Part shown: positions 26,885 through 36,197 of the stretch, one piece after another
How the letters are laid out: each line of letters begins with the position of its first letter
Position numbering within the stretch: the stretch's first letter is position 1
DNA from: an uncultured Chryseobacterium sp.
GTDB taxonomy: Bacteria > Bacteroidota > Bacteroidia > Flavobacteriales > Weeksellaceae
DNA length: 64,000 nucleotides
NCBI GenBank assembly: GCA_913778085.1
Contig: CAJYXJ010000072.1
Location: 1-64,000 of the forward strand
Direction: 5' to 3'
Made by a program: the position numbers and the translations under genes
The notes under the pieces: generated by a model
What the model saw: only the letters and a program-made list of their open reading frames with translations
Database searches by the model: none
Told to the model about the DNA's origin: nothing

Positions 26885-27751
26885 ATGGAGAATTTAGTTC
26901 AGGATACAACCGTTCAGAAACCAAAGTGGATCCGCGTGAAACTTCCTACCGGAAAGAATTACAGGGAACTTAGAACCTTGGTCGACAAATATAAATTAAA
27001 CACCATCTGCCAGAGCGGAAGCTGTCCCAATATGGGGGAATGCTGGGGTGAAGGTACGGCAACGTTCATGATTTTAGGCAACATCTGCACCCGAAGCTGT
27101 GGGTTTTGCGGTGTAAAAACCGGAAAACCGATGGATGTCAACTGGGACGAACCCGAAAAAGTGGCCCGTTCGATCAAATTAATGAAGATCAAACATGCCG
27201 TTTTAACGTCGGTAGACCGTGATGATCTGAAAGACATGGGTTCAATCCTTTGGGCTGAAACGGTAAATGCGGTAAGAAGAATTTCACCGGGAACAACCAT
27301 GGAAACCCTGATCCCGGATTTCCAGGGTATTACCAAACACATCGACCGGTTGGTAGAGGTGGCTCCGGAGGTGATTTCTCACAATATGGAAACCGTTAAA
27401 CGTCTGACCAGGGAAGTAAGGATTCAGGCCAAATACGAAAGAAGCCTTGAAGTATTAAGGTATTTAAAAGAAGCGGGGCAGCGAAGAACGAAAACAGGTG
27501 TCATGCTTGGATTGGGCGAAACAAAAGATGAGGTTTTCCAGACCATTGAAGACATCAGGAATGCAAATGTGGACGTTATTACATTAGGCCAGTATCTGCA
27601 GCCGACCAAAAAACATCTCCCGGTAAAAAAATTCATTACCCCTGAAGAGTTTGATGAATTCGGGGATTTTGCCAGAAGCCTTGGCTTCAGGCATGTGGAA
27701 AGCTCACCGCTGGTGAGAAGTTCTTATCACGCAGAAAAGCATATTCATTAA
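26885..27751 (+). CDS. lipA: Lipoyl synthase
   Basis: LipA is a radical SAM enzyme that inserts two sulfurs into protein-bound octanoate. The 288-residue protein has both 4Fe-4S clusters: the auxiliary [12 protein letters not shown] and the radical [11 protein letters not shown]. The C-terminal [14 protein letters not shown] contains the conserved RSSYHA serine that ligates the auxiliary cluster. It is monocistronic with its own promoter and terminator. Confidence 0.97.
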   Translation: MENLVQDTTVQKPKWIRVKLPTGKNYRELRTLVDKYKLNTICQSGSCPNMGECWGEGTATFMILGNICTRSCGFCGVKTGKPMDVNWDEPEKVARSIKLMKIKHAVLTSVDRDDLKDMGSILWAETVNAVRRISPGTTMETLIPDFQGITKHIDRLVEVAPEVISHNMETVKRLTREVRIQAKYERSLEVLRYLKEAGQRRTKTGVMLGLGETKDEVFQTIEDIRNANVDVITLGQYLQPTKKHLPVKKFITPEEFDEFGDFARSLGFRHVESSPLVRSSYHAEKHIH

Positions 27752-27756
27752 AATAC

Positions 27757-27787
27757 AGCCGCTTCAGTTTTGAAGCGGCTTTTTTTA
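27757..27787 (+). terminator. Terminator of lipA
   Basis: AGCCGCTTCA (27757-27766) pairs with TGAAGCGGCT (27771-27780) around GTTT, then a seven-base T run. Confidence 0.88.
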
Positions 27788-28031
27788 TTTTCAGCCAAAG
27801 ATTTACGCAGATCTTTCCATAAGATTGGGTGGCTTCGAGTGACCTCAATCGCCGGATAGCCGTTCCTTATAATTTATAAAGTGTGAATTTCAAAGAAGGA
27901 TTTACGATTGTATTTATTTAAACGACTTAAAAATCTCCCACAGGTTGCACAGATTTTCACAGGTGATCGTGTTTATTTTTTAACATATGAGTCACAAAGA
28001 GAGACTTTGAATGGCTTGAAAATATTTCCAG

Positions 28032-28124
28032 AACACATGAGATTAAAAATCTTTGATTTTCTTTCTTCTGTGCTCTAAAATATGCGCAATATTTTAATCT
28101 GAAATCTTATGTGCCTCATGTGTT
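28032..28124. repeat. 93-bp element with perfect 10-bp inverted ends
   Basis: AACACATGAG at 28032-28041 is the exact inverse of CTCATGTGTT at 28115-28124. The right half (GAAATCTTATGT, CTCATGTGTT) recurs at 37504-37527. The surrounding gap 27788-28160 holds no gene; it contains CAGATTT/ACAGATTTTCAC segments common in intergenic DNA of this group. Confidence 0.6.
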
Positions 28125-28160
28125 AAAAAGCTTTAGTGGTTAAAATTTTTACGTTTTAAT

Positions 28161-29018
28161 TTAAGGATGCGCTATTTTGCTTAAATGCTTTTTTTTAAAA
28201 GAAGAAGGTGTTTCACCGATGTATTTTTTAAACAGCTTATTAAAATAGGAGAGGCTTTCAAAACCTACCTGGAAACAGACTTCTGTAATTCCTGCATTTT
28301 GCAGCAACAGCAATTTGGCCTGATTGATCCGGTAATTATTGACAAAATCGGTAAACGTCATATTGGTCTGCTTCTTGAAATAACGGCAGAAAGCAGGGGT
28401 GCTAAGATTTACATTTTCCGCAATCACATTTACGTTGGGTGCTTTGTCGTAATTTTCATGGATGTAATCGTAAATTGTTCCCATGCGGATCTTGTCATTC
28501 AGGAACCATTTAATCCTGGTATCTTCGGTATTCAGCTCTTTTACTTCATCAGACTGGGCAAGGATCTGCAGAATTTCGATCAGTATCATAAAAGACCCGA
28601 AAGAATGTTCATTTTTCATCCGGTGCAGTTTTTTAACAACGGTATGTTTGGTTTCCCCCGAAAACGACAGGCCAAGATAAGAGCGGTCCAGTAACGTTTT
28701 AATTTTTTCAAGTTCGGGAACGGAAAAGATAAAGTCGTGAAGAAAATTTTCCCGCATCTGAAGGACCCATTGCTTACATTCCGTCTGGATCTTATAATCA
28801 AAATTGAGATGAGGAACATTGGACCCGATCAGCAGCAGATCGCTGTCTTTGAAATCTGAAATATCTTTTCCCACATGGCGGATACCATTGCTGGCTTCTA
28901 CATAAACCAGCTCAATTTCAGGATGATAATGCCAGAAAAAGCAGTTTTTGAGCGATGGTGAAAACAGCTTGAAGGATTTGCCTTCTTCAAACTCAATAAT
29001 CTCTTTCTGGATCTTCAT
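28161..29018 (-). CDS. AraC family transcriptional regulator
   Basis: The 285-residue protein has an N-terminal cupin-like sensor domain (about 20-90, WHYHPEIELVYV) and a C-terminal double helix-turn-helix domain (about 180-280, with NVNLSTPAFCRYFKKQTNMTF as two blocks and CFQVGFESLSYFNKLFKKYIG). It is divergent from an MFS exporter across 139 bp, so it probably controls that gene in response to an unknown ligand. Confidence 0.9.
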   Translation of the reverse strand: MKIQKEIIEFEEGKSFKLFSPSLKNCFFWHYHPEIELVYVEASNGIRHVGKDISDFKDSDLLLIGSNVPHLNFDYKIQTECKQWVLQMRENFLHDFIFSVPELEKIKTLLDRSYLGLSFSGETKHTVVKKLHRMKNEHSFGSFMILIEILQILAQSDEVKELNTEDTRIKWFLNDKIRMGTIYDYIHENYDKAPNVNVIAENVNLSTPAFCRYFKKQTNMTFTDFVNNYRINQAKLLLLQNAGITEVCFQVGFESLSYFNKLFKKYIGETPSSFKKKHLSKIAHP

Positions 29019-29157
29019 TAGGTTCTCTTTTGATTAATAATTAATTTAAATTTAATTAAAATTGTTAATACAGAACAAATTTACATCATTTCCGTTAAAG
29101 TATAACCGATAAATTCTGTCGACTTTTGCACTTTGAAATTAGTTAAAAGGCAATACA

Positions 29158-30360
29158 ATGAAGATTGATAAAAGAATCATACCGCTGGCCATTGGCGGAC
29201 TGGGAATCGGGACCACTGAGTTTACCATTATGGGACTGCTTCCTGATATGGCGAAAAGCCTGGGGATCAGCATTCCCGAGGCAGGGCACCTGATTTCCGC
29301 TTATGCTTTCGGGGTCGTGGTTGGCGCACCGCTTTTAATCGGTTATTCGGTGAAGTTTCCACCGAAAAAAGTACTGATCGCCCTGATGGTGATTTTTACC
29401 ATATTCAATGCTTTATCGGCGGTTGCACCGGATTATACGACCATGATGATCATCCGGTTTCTTTCGGGACTTCCGCATGGTGCATTTTTCGGGGTAGGAA
29501 CGGTGGTCGCTACACGAATGGCCGCTAAAGGTAAGGAAGCATTTTACATTTCGCTCATGTTTACGGGACTTACCATTGCGAATCTTGCGATGGTTCCGTT
29601 GGTAACCTATATCGGGCATGCCTTTCACTGGCGATGGTATTTTGCGATTGTTTCGGTAATCGGGCTGTTGGCCCTGCTGTTTTTGAAACTCTGGCTTCCG
29701 GTACTGGAAACCAATAAAGATACTCATTTCATGGAAGAGATGAAATTTCTCAAACGAAAGCAGGCATGGCTCGTTCTGATGATTACGGCCATCGGTTTTG
29801 GAGGGCTCTTCACCTGGTTCAGCTATATTACCCCACTGATGACGATTGTATCGGGGATTAAGGAAAGTCAGATGGCTTATGTGATGGTCCTGGCCGGAGC
29901 GGGAATGGTGGTCGGAAATCTGGTCGGCGGATACCTTTCAGACAAACTTAATCCCGAAAAAACCTGTGTCCTGCTGATGACCCTGATGATGGTTTCATTA
30001 GGAGGTGTATTTTTCTTTTCGGAATATAAAATCATTTCTTTGGTATTAACCTTTATCTGCGGGGCCCTATCCATGTCGGTAGCAGCACCGATTAATATTA
30101 TGATGATGAAAGCGGCACCGAAAAGCGAAATGATGGCAGCAGCCTTTATGCAGGCAGCCTTTAACTGTGCTAATGCCATGGGTGCATTTCTTGGCGGGAT
30201 TCCGTTGGAGCACGGCTATTCATACAACTATCCGTCTCTGGTCGGGGTAGGAATGACGCTTGTCGGGCTGGTGATTGCCTTTAGGTATAAACAGCTGTAT
30301 GCTTCACAGAAATTACATGATAATGACATATCTGTGGAATGTGTTTCCTGTAATCAATAA
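29158..30360 (+). CDS. MFS transporter, AraJ-like
   Basis: The 400-residue inner-membrane protein has 12 predicted helices. The start (LAIGGLGIGTTEFTIMGLLPDM) and the RFLSGLPHGAFFGVG segment are typical of the DHA1 AraJ/YdhP exporter group, which moves sugars, arabinose-like polymers or drugs outward. The divergent AraC-type gene is the likely regulator. A CGACTTTTG box at 29119-29127 may be its promoter. The C-terminus holds two cysteines (ECVSCNQ), which is unusual but not a known motif. Confidence 0.88.
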   Translation: MKIDKRIIPLAIGGLGIGTTEFTIMGLLPDMAKSLGISIPEAGHLISAYAFGVVVGAPLLIGYSVKFPPKKVLIALMVIFTIFNALSAVAPDYTTMMIIRFLSGLPHGAFFGVGTVVATRMAAKGKEAFYISLMFTGLTIANLAMVPLVTYIGHAFHWRWYFAIVSVIGLLALLFLKLWLPVLETNKDTHFMEEMKFLKRKQAWLVLMITAIGFGGLFTWFSYITPLMTIVSGIKESQMAYVMVLAGAGMVVGNLVGGYLSDKLNPEKTCVLLMTLMMVSLGGVFFFSEYKIISLVLTFICGALSMSVAAPINIMMMKAAPKSEMMAAAFMQAAFNCANAMGAFLGGIPLEHGYSYNYPSLVGVGMTLVGLVIAFRYKQLYASQKLHDNDISVECVSCNQ

Positions 30361-30368
30361 TAATACAT

Positions 30369-30400
30369 AAAGGCTGCTCTTTCAAGATCAGCCTTTTTAA
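30369..30400 (+). terminator. Terminator of the MFS gene
   Basis: AAAGGCTG (30369-30376) pairs with CAGCCTTT (30389-30396), then T residues. Confidence 0.7.
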
Positions 30401-30408
30401 TTTTACCT

Positions 30409-30436
30409 AAAAAAGACTGCCTTAAAAAGACAGTCC
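30409..30436 (-). terminator. Terminator of the SpoIIAA-like gene
   Basis: Read on the minus strand, GGACTG (30436-30431) pairs with CAGTC (30419-30415) and a T run follows. Confidence 0.6.
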
Positions 30437-30460
30437 TCAGTTGTTTTTATAATAAGCTGT

Positions 30461-30841
30461 TTACGCTTCCACTTCATTCCCATTTTTACACCAGTACAAA
30501 GCATTGTAAAGGTTTCCTTTCGGGAAAGATTTAAATTCTCCGGGCATTACCACACTGAAAATATCAGTGAAATTTTGCACCCCTTCCTTATCCGTAACAA
30601 TTGCAGCCCTGTTCCATTGGGTTAAATTTTTTAATCCTAAAATAGCATCCTGCAGCCATGCGCCCATAGTAAATTTATCCAGGTCAGTATCCAAATACAA
30701 CAGATAATTCAGTTCATTGTATTCATCCACCTTTCTCTGCACATGAGGAAGTACCAGGTTTTGAAAATCTTCTTTCGTCACGTCTCCCGTTGCGCTGAAA
30801 GCAGCAACATTTTCCGGAGCCTCTGGAATAATCGTTATCAT
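30461..30841 (-). CDS. SpoIIAA-like (STAS-type) protein
   Basis: The 126-residue protein matches the SpoIIAA-like family (small cytosolic STAS-fold proteins, also called DUF3478). Features are the start VAAFSATGDVTKEDFQNLV, YLLYLDTDLDKFTMGAW, AAIVTDKEGVQNF and the terminal ALYWCKNG. Members bind lipids or take part in stress responses; no function is established here. It is monocistronic. Confidence 0.82.
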   Translation of the reverse strand: MITIIPEAPENVAAFSATGDVTKEDFQNLVLPHVQRKVDEYNELNYLLYLDTDLDKFTMGAWLQDAILGLKNLTQWNRAAIVTDKEGVQNFTDIFSVVMPGEFKSFPKGNLYNALYWCKNGNEVEA

Positions 30842-30982
30842 ATTGTATATATTATTGTGGTTGATTTTAGGTTGACAACAACAATTAAACCATTATTTAA
30901 ATTTTTGTGGTATGCAAGATAATTTATTCGTTTTATTTTGAATAGTTTATTAAAATATCTGCAATTTGTATTATTTAAAGAT

Positions 30983-31013
30983 GAAAAACCCGCAGTCGGT
31001 TGAACTACGGGTT
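30983..31013 (-). terminator. Terminator of the first SIMPL gene
   Basis: On the minus strand AACCCGTAGT (31013-31004) pairs with ACTGCGGGTT (30996-30987), followed by a T run. It lies about 57 bp behind the gene. Confidence 0.7.
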
Positions 31014-31069
31014 AAACACTCAAAATATATATTTATGCTGAAGGATATTTCAGCCGTTATACAGCAGAT

Positions 31070-31744
31070 TTACAGAATTTCGTATTTTGTTTTGATACTG
31101 TATTTCAGCTTGATATTATCGATATTGTCAAACGAATAATCAGCGTTGGCATCCGCAGCTTCCAGCTGAATATTGGCTACTTTGCTTCTGAAGCTCATCG
31201 GAAGGACGGTATCGCTGGTATAATCTTCAATTTCTGTAATCTCAAGAGGCGTTCCCGCTTTTTTGCCGATGCTTTCCAACAGATAGTCGGCCTTCTCTCT
31301 GGCTGATTTTAAAGCGTTCACCTTTACGGTTTTTCTGAAATCGGCGATTTTCGTATTTTTGATTTCACTGATGTTGATGCTGGTTACCCATTTCTGGTTA
31401 AGACTTTCAAACAGATTTCCCATCTCCGTATTCTTGGTGACCTTAAACTGAAGGCTTTTGGTAAAAACTTTTACTTTGGAATAGATATTCTGGTACATCG
31501 ATTTGAATTTGATGTCTTCGTTTTTCACTCCGTTTTTCTTCAGGATCTCAAACAGCTGTTTTTCATTGTCCGCCAGCTGGTTTTTATTGTCGCCTTTGAT
31601 ACCGATATTGAAAATAATTTCATCCGGTTCCACTTCCATTTCCGCTACTCCCGTTACTTCAATAAAATTTTTTTTGATCTCCTGTGCGTTGATCAGGCTT
31701 CCGAATGTCAGAAATCCGATCAGTAAAAAATGTCTCCATTTCAT
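31070..31744 (-). CDS. SIMPL domain (DUF541) protein, first copy
   Basis: The 224-residue protein has a signal peptide (about 1-21, ending LINAQ) and one SIMPL/DUF541 domain with VTGVAEMEVEPDEIIFNIGI at its start and ALKSAREKADYLLESIGKKAGTP in two blocks near the end. SIMPL proteins are periplasmic or outer-membrane associated; their function is unclear. A direct-repeat site resembling a LytTR operator lies 68 bp upstream, matching one in front of the second SIMPL gene at 32540-33481. Confidence 0.88.
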   Translation of the reverse strand: MKWRHFLLIGFLTFGSLINAQEIKKNFIEVTGVAEMEVEPDEIIFNIGIKGDNKNQLADNEKQLFEILKKNGVKNEDIKFKSMYQNIYSKVKVFTKSLQFKVTKNTEMGNLFESLNQKWVTSINISEIKNTKIADFRKTVKVNALKSAREKADYLLESIGKKAGTPLEITEIEDYTSDTVLPMSFRSKVANIQLEAADANADYSFDNIDNIKLKYSIKTKYEIL

Positions 31745-31811
31745 AATTTCCTTTTTTAATTTTAAATTTCTAAAGTAAAATTACGAAAAGATATAATCAT
31801 AAATCCGGTAG

Positions 31812-31841
31812 AAATGGTGAAACGGCGGTTTGACTTGGTGA
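31812..31841 (-). promoter_or_regulatory. Putative LytTR operator, site 1
   Basis: AAATGGTGA (31812-31820) and ACTTGGTGA (31833-31841) are direct repeats 21 bp apart start to start. The pair lies 68 bp before the SIMPL start at 31744. The same arrangement occurs at 33543-33572. The 9-bp half-sites and two-turn spacing are typical for LytTR response regulators. Confidence 0.55.
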
Positions 31842-31870
31842 ATGCACCGGAATGAAAGAGCAATATTTTA

Positions 31871-32061
31871 ACGTAAATTCGAGGAGATTCAATTTATTTC
31901 CAGCTGTTTAAAAAGATCAGTAATTTATATAAAGTTTTTCCTTCACAAAGTGCAAACAGGATCATTTGATATTATTATCGATATGTTAATAAAAAGAAAC
32001 TTCCAGCATCCGGCTTCCATCTTCCAGCCTTTTAAACCCATCTTCTGCTTCGGATTCTCTA
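31871..32061. mobile_element. MITE copy 2, related to the IS982-family element (191 bp)
   Basis: The left end ACGTAAATTCGA matches the family. The right end is degenerate. A 7-bp duplication TATTTTA lies at 31864-31870 and 32062-32068, the same target sequence as that of the insertion sequence at 18004. Distances from the shared CCAGCATCCGGCTTCC block to the right boundary agree with copy 1 to within one base, which supports the ends. Confidence 0.75.
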
Positions 32062-32075
32062 TATTTTACAACCGA

Positions 32076-32435
32076 TTACCGGTTCGTCAGAATAATCGAT
32101 TTTCCGTTTCGCGTAATGAAGGTCCTGGCTTTTGAAAACAGTTTTGTCTTAATGATCAGCGCATCATCGCTTTCGGAAATCTGATACGGCTCGGAAGCTA
32201 AAAACGCATCGTTGCAGCAATGTTCAAACAATTTCGTCGTTCCCGATTCATCAACCGAATAAAAATCCACTTTGTAATGATGGATTCCCGTCTGATAATA
32301 CCGGTAAATGATTTTCTCGTTGAGATCGCTCGAAATAATCTTGGTTTCCATAAAGTCGCTTTGCTCCAGGAAAGAGCAGTTTTGTAGCAATACAACGGAT
32401 AAGCTTAAAAGGTATAGGTGTTTTTTCATACTCAT
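32076..32435 (-). CDS. Small lipoprotein of unknown function
   Basis: The 119-residue protein has a signal peptide with lipobox LLQNC (cysteine at about 20). The mature part is short, charged and beta-like (YYQTGIHHYKVDFYSVDE). I do not recognise a family. A TATATTTG box on the minus strand at 32456-32449 ends 13 bp before the start. It lies between the two SIMPL genes, and a MITE sits 14 bp behind its stop. Confidence 0.7.
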   Translation of the reverse strand: MSMKKHLYLLSLSVVLLQNCSFLEQSDFMETKIISSDLNEKIIYRYYQTGIHHYKVDFYSVDESGTTKLFEHCCNDAFLASEPYQISESDDALIIKTKLFSKARTFITRNGKSIILTNR

Positions 32436-32539
32436 ATTTTGGTTCTAACAAATATAAGGACTGCTAAATCGTTGACTGTTAACGGAATTTCAATTAATAT
32501 TAAGGAATTGAGAATACATAATCCGGAAGATGGGCAGGT

Positions 32540-33481
32540 TTAGAATAATCCGAACCGTTTCTTTTCTTTTTTTGTGGCTGCCGCTTGAGTCTTTTCTTTT
32601 TTCATATCCCTTCTGACGGTTAATTTTATTTCATACATCACCTGAATCACCGGCTCATGAATCACCGGATTAATCACAAAATCAAATTCCTTGTCCAGTA
32701 CAGGCTGGTAATATAAGGTTACGGATTTGGCTGCAGGATTCACATTGGCAAACCGGGTAAGCGCCAGCGAAGAACTGTTGTAGGCTTCATAGGACTTATA
32801 CATTTCCGTAGGCAGGACCGTCCTGAAGCCGTCGTTCACATTTTTTGGTGCATTGGTAAAATCTTCTCCCAAACAGGATTCCATATTTTTCATCTTTTCT
32901 TCCAGGGATGCTTTGGCTTTGTTTATCAGTTCTTTACGGATGTCTTCAATGCTGTCGGAAAAATAGTCTACCCTTACCAGATCATAAATTTCATTTTTTG
33001 ATAAAATGGCGATAAAATGATTAAGCTGGGCGGGATCGGAAAATTTGATATGAATGTTTTTCTTCAGTTCAAATCCGGCGGGAACTTCATTATATGTTTT
33101 TTTACTTGACGTTTTCTTTTCGGCGTTATATTGATAAACAGGGACGAATGATACCATATCAATATAAGTTTCCACACTTTTAAAAGTATTGATCTGGACG
33201 ATGGAATTATTGATGCGGTTTTCGAGAAGGCTGTTGACTTCTTCCGCACTTTCACCCACCTGAGTGACACTGAAAACAGCAACATATTTTTCCGCTTTTA
33301 CATTGGCCAGTCCTTTTACGCTGATTACATTTTCGTTCAGACTGGAATCGATGACGGGAGCTGCAATGTTGATATTACTCTCGGAATAAGAGGTTTGATT
33401 CCTGTAATTGATGTTTCCCGAAATCTGCGAATGTACGGTTTGGGATAATAACAGCGTAGTGAATGCCACAATACTTTTCAT
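32540..33481 (-). CDS. SIMPL domain (DUF541) protein, second copy
   Basis: The 313-residue protein has a signal peptide (about 1-19, ending VHSQ), a linker, a SIMPL/DUF541 domain (about 50-240, VISVKGLANVKAEKYVAVFSV as its start), and a C-terminal extension of about 70 residues ending in a basic KKEKKRFGLF tail. It is longer than the first copy and diverged. It is divergent from the LytS-type kinase gene across 131 bp that contain a putative LytTR operator. Confidence 0.82.
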   Translation of the reverse strand: MKSIVAFTTLLLSQTVHSQISGNINYRNQTSYSESNINIAAPVIDSSLNENVISVKGLANVKAEKYVAVFSVTQVGESAEEVNSLLENRINNSIVQINTFKSVETYIDMVSFVPVYQYNAEKKTSSKKTYNEVPAGFELKKNIHIKFSDPAQLNHFIAILSKNEIYDLVRVDYFSDSIEDIRKELINKAKASLEEKMKNMESCLGEDFTNAPKNVNDGFRTVLPTEMYKSYEAYNSSSLALTRFANVNPAAKSVTLYYQPVLDKEFDFVINPVIHEPVIQVMYEIKLTVRRDMKKEKTQAAATKKEKKRFGLF

Positions 33482-33542
33482 GATCGTTATATTTTAAATT
33501 ACAGCACAAACTTAAGCTTAGATTTCTGGCAGAATCCATCCG

Positions 33543-33572
33543 ACTTGGTGAGCCTGTGATTTCACTTGGTGA
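33543..33572 (-). promoter_or_regulatory. Putative LytTR operator, site 2
   Basis: ACTTGGTGA occurs at 33543-33551 and again at 33564-33572, exactly 21 bp apart. The pair lies 62 bp before the SIMPL gene on the minus strand and 41 bp before the kinase gene on the plus strand, so it could control both. Confidence 0.6.
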
Positions 33573-33600
33573 ATGATTTTCTGTAAACTGCAGATATGTA

Positions 33601-33608
33601 TATCTTTG
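33601..33608 (+). promoter_or_regulatory. -7 element abutting the kinase start
   Basis: TATCTTTG matches TAnnTTTG and ends 4 bp before the ATG at 33613, so the transcript may be leaderless. Confidence 0.5.
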
Positions 33609-33612
33609 TTTT

Positions 33613-35397
33613 ATGAAAATCTGCCGTTTTTTTATATTTTTCTTTGTGCTGTTTCTGGGAAATAAAGTGTGCTCCCAGAGCGGTAATGTTGTACAGGATG
33701 TTAAGGTACAAAGCAAAAAGCTCGAAAAAGCGGTGGATGCCAAAGACGAATCTTCGCAGGCTGATTCCTATTACAGCATCGGGGAAACTTTTTTCAGGGA
33801 CGGAAACTTCCGTAAAAGCGAGGAATATTATACCAAGGCTAAAAGTATCTATGAAAGACTCAATGATAAGCCCAATATAGAGAAGGCAAGCCGTAAACTG
33901 GCGCAGTCGCAGGAAAAGCAGAATAAAATTACCCCGGCAATTACCAATTACAACAGAGCGGCAGAAGTAAGCTTTTCTAAAAGCCGTGCTCTTAATTCCA
34001 ACGATGCAGCTAGGCTCTCTGTAAGTTCTCCTGAAGCAAAGGAAGAAGCAATTCAGAGCAACATCCAGCTCAGTGAAAAAACCGGGGATAAAGCGGACCT
34101 GGCAACGAGTTACAGCCAGATGGCAGACCTGAATATTCAGCAGAACGATATTCCGAAAGCGGAGGCCAACCTGACGAGTGCTTATAAAATCTCTAAAAAG
34201 GAAGCTCCGCAGCAGGCACTGGAAATCAATCGTAAGCTGACGGATTTTTATGTCGACAATAAAAAATTCGATAAAGCTATCGAAGCGAAAAAGACGGTTT
34301 TAAAGGAAGACTTCGTAAAGGACAATTCCCGGAACGAAGTAAAGCAGATCCAGGAGCTTGCAGATATTTACATTAAGAAAAATGATCCGGAAGAAGCCAT
34401 CGGCCTGCTGAAAAAATCGTATGCCCTTGCTCTGAAGAAAGGACACACCCTTGAAGCCCAGAAAAGCGTTCAGACCCTTGACAGCCTCTATAATATTTCT
34501 GAAAATACCGATGCATCAATACATCTTTACCGGGATTTTTTAGGTAAACTTCCGGAACTCGTGGTTAAAGATAAAAGTCTGGTTGATGAAAAGATTCTTG
34601 AAGATACCGAGCAGAAAATAAGCCAGCTTGAAAAAGAAAAACAGTTGAAAGACGAGCTGATCCGCAAGAAAAATATTTTCAATTATGGTTTGATCGCCGC
34701 ATTGGTTATCTTAACAGGATTGATGGTATTCATTTTCAGGACCCTGAAAAAAGTTCAGGTGAAAAATAAAAAAATTGCCTTGCAGTCGCTGCGTCGTGAA
34801 ATGAATCCGCACTTTATTTTCAACAGCTTAAACTCGGTAAACCATTTTATTTCAACCAATAATGAACTGGAAGCCAATCAGTATCTGACCAGATTTTCAA
34901 AACTGATGCGCGGGGTAATGGAAAATTCCACGGAAGATTTCATCCCTTTTCAGCAAGAGCTGGATCTTCTGCAGAATTACCTGGCATTGGAAAAAACCCG
35001 CTTTGCGGATAAATTCGACTATGAAATTGATGTAGATGAAAGCCTGAATACCCAAAGCCTGAAAGTTCCCGGGATGCTCGTACAGCCGTTCCTGGAAAAT
35101 GCCATCTGGCACGGACTTCGTTATAGGATCACCAAAGGATTTCTGACCCTGAGATTTGAAAAGCAAAACCAGCAGCTGAAAATAACCATTGAAGACAACG
35201 GCATTGGCATCGGAGAAAGCAAAAAGCAGAAGACGGAACACCAAAAAGCCAGGAAAGGCCGCGGTATGAAAAATACACTGGAGCGGATGGCTCTGCTGAA
35301 TGATCTGTACCATCGAGACATCCGATGCAAGATTGTTGATAAAGAGAATGCAGCAGGCGTTTGGGTTGAAATTAATTATAAACTGACAGAGAAATGA
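33613..35397 (+). CDS. LytS-type sensor histidine kinase with TPR repeats
   Basis: The 594-residue protein has a signal peptide (about 1-22), a periplasmic TPR array (about 40-330), a short coiled coil, one membrane helix (about 356-376), and a cytoplasmic HisKA_7TM/His_kinase domain. His400 lies in LRREMNPHFIFNSLNSVNHF; the HATPase N box is LENAIWHGL and the G1 box EDNGIGIG. This class autophosphorylates and passes phosphate to LytTR regulators. It overlaps the regulator gene by 4 bp. Confidence 0.92.
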   Translation: MKICRFFIFFFVLFLGNKVCSQSGNVVQDVKVQSKKLEKAVDAKDESSQADSYYSIGETFFRDGNFRKSEEYYTKAKSIYERLNDKPNIEKASRKLAQSQEKQNKITPAITNYNRAAEVSFSKSRALNSNDAARLSVSSPEAKEEAIQSNIQLSEKTGDKADLATSYSQMADLNIQQNDIPKAEANLTSAYKISKKEAPQQALEINRKLTDFYVDNKKFDKAIEAKKTVLKEDFVKDNSRNEVKQIQELADIYIKKNDPEEAIGLLKKSYALALKKGHTLEAQKSVQTLDSLYNISENTDASIHLYRDFLGKLPELVVKDKSLVDEKILEDTEQKISQLEKEKQLKDELIRKKNIFNYGLIAALVILTGLMVFIFRTLKKVQVKNKKIALQSLRREMNPHFIFNSLNSVNHFISTNNELEANQYLTRFSKLMRGVMENSTEDFIPFQQELDLLQNYLALEKTRFADKFDYEIDVDESLNTQSLKVPGMLVQPFLENAIWHGLRYRITKGFLTLRFEKQNQQLKITIEDNGIGIGESKKQKTEHQKARKGRGMKNTLERMALLNDLYHRDIRCKIVDKENAAGVWVEINYKLTEK

Positions 35398-36128
35398 AAA
35401 TAAAAGCCGTCATCATAGACGATGAACTGATGGCCAGAGAGGTTCTGAGAAGCTATCTTACCAAATACTGTCCGCAGGTAGAGATTGTAGGAGAAGCGGA
35501 AAATATCAGGGAAGCCGTTCCCTTAATCGCCGGTAAACAACCGCAGCTTGTTTTTCTCGATGTCGAGATGCCCTTTGGAAATGCCTTTGATGTTCTTGAG
35601 GCCACGAAAGACTTTTCCTACGAAACGATCTTTATTACTGCTTTCTCGCAGTATTCGCTACAAGCACTCAATAAATCGGCCAGCTATTATATCTTAAAGC
35701 CCATTGATATTCAGGAGCTGATCCTGGCGGTAAATAAAGTAGCGGAAAGCCTTGAGAAAAAAGAAGAACTCAACCGCAACAAGATCCTTCTCGAAAATTT
35801 AAAACAGAAACCTGAAAAGCAACAGCTGATTCTTCCTACATTGCAGGGATTTGACGTGGTAAAAACGGAAGACATTATGAGGTTGCAGGCAGATGGGAAT
35901 TTTACCCAGATTTATCTTACAGATGGTTCCAAAAAAATGGTCTGCCGCTTTCTGAAACATTTTGATGATCTGCTTGAAGCCCCATTTGTAAGGGTTCACC
36001 GCTCGCATATCATCAATACCCATTTCGTGAAGTCTTACCATAAAAGCGGAACGGTAACCCTTTCAGACGACACCGAAATCGAAGTCTCCGGCAGCTTCAA
36101 AGAAAATTTCCTCAACGTTTTTTCGTAA
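35394..36128 (+). CDS. LytTR family response regulator
   Basis: The 244-residue protein has a receiver domain (about 1-120) with phospho-acceptor Asp56 in LVFLDVEMP and Lys in YYILKPID. A C-terminal LytTR DNA-binding domain (about 140-240) has FVRVHRSHIINTHFVKSY and the terminal SGSFKENFLNVF. It is cotranscribed with the kinase. The 21-bp-spaced direct repeats upstream of the operon and of both SIMPL genes are its best candidate targets. Confidence 0.93.
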   Translation: MKIKAVIIDDELMAREVLRSYLTKYCPQVEIVGEAENIREAVPLIAGKQPQLVFLDVEMPFGNAFDVLEATKDFSYETIFITAFSQYSLQALNKSASYYILKPIDIQELILAVNKVAESLEKKEELNRNKILLENLKQKPEKQQLILPTLQGFDVVKTEDIMRLQADGNFTQIYLTDGSKKMVCRFLKHFDDLLEAPFVRVHRSHIINTHFVKSYHKSGTVTLSDDTEIEVSGSFKENFLNVFS

Positions 36129-36197
36129 GGCAGGAAAACGGCATTTCTTTCAGGCATCATTTTTGAAGAATTCCGGGTACCACAAAAATATTCCGTT

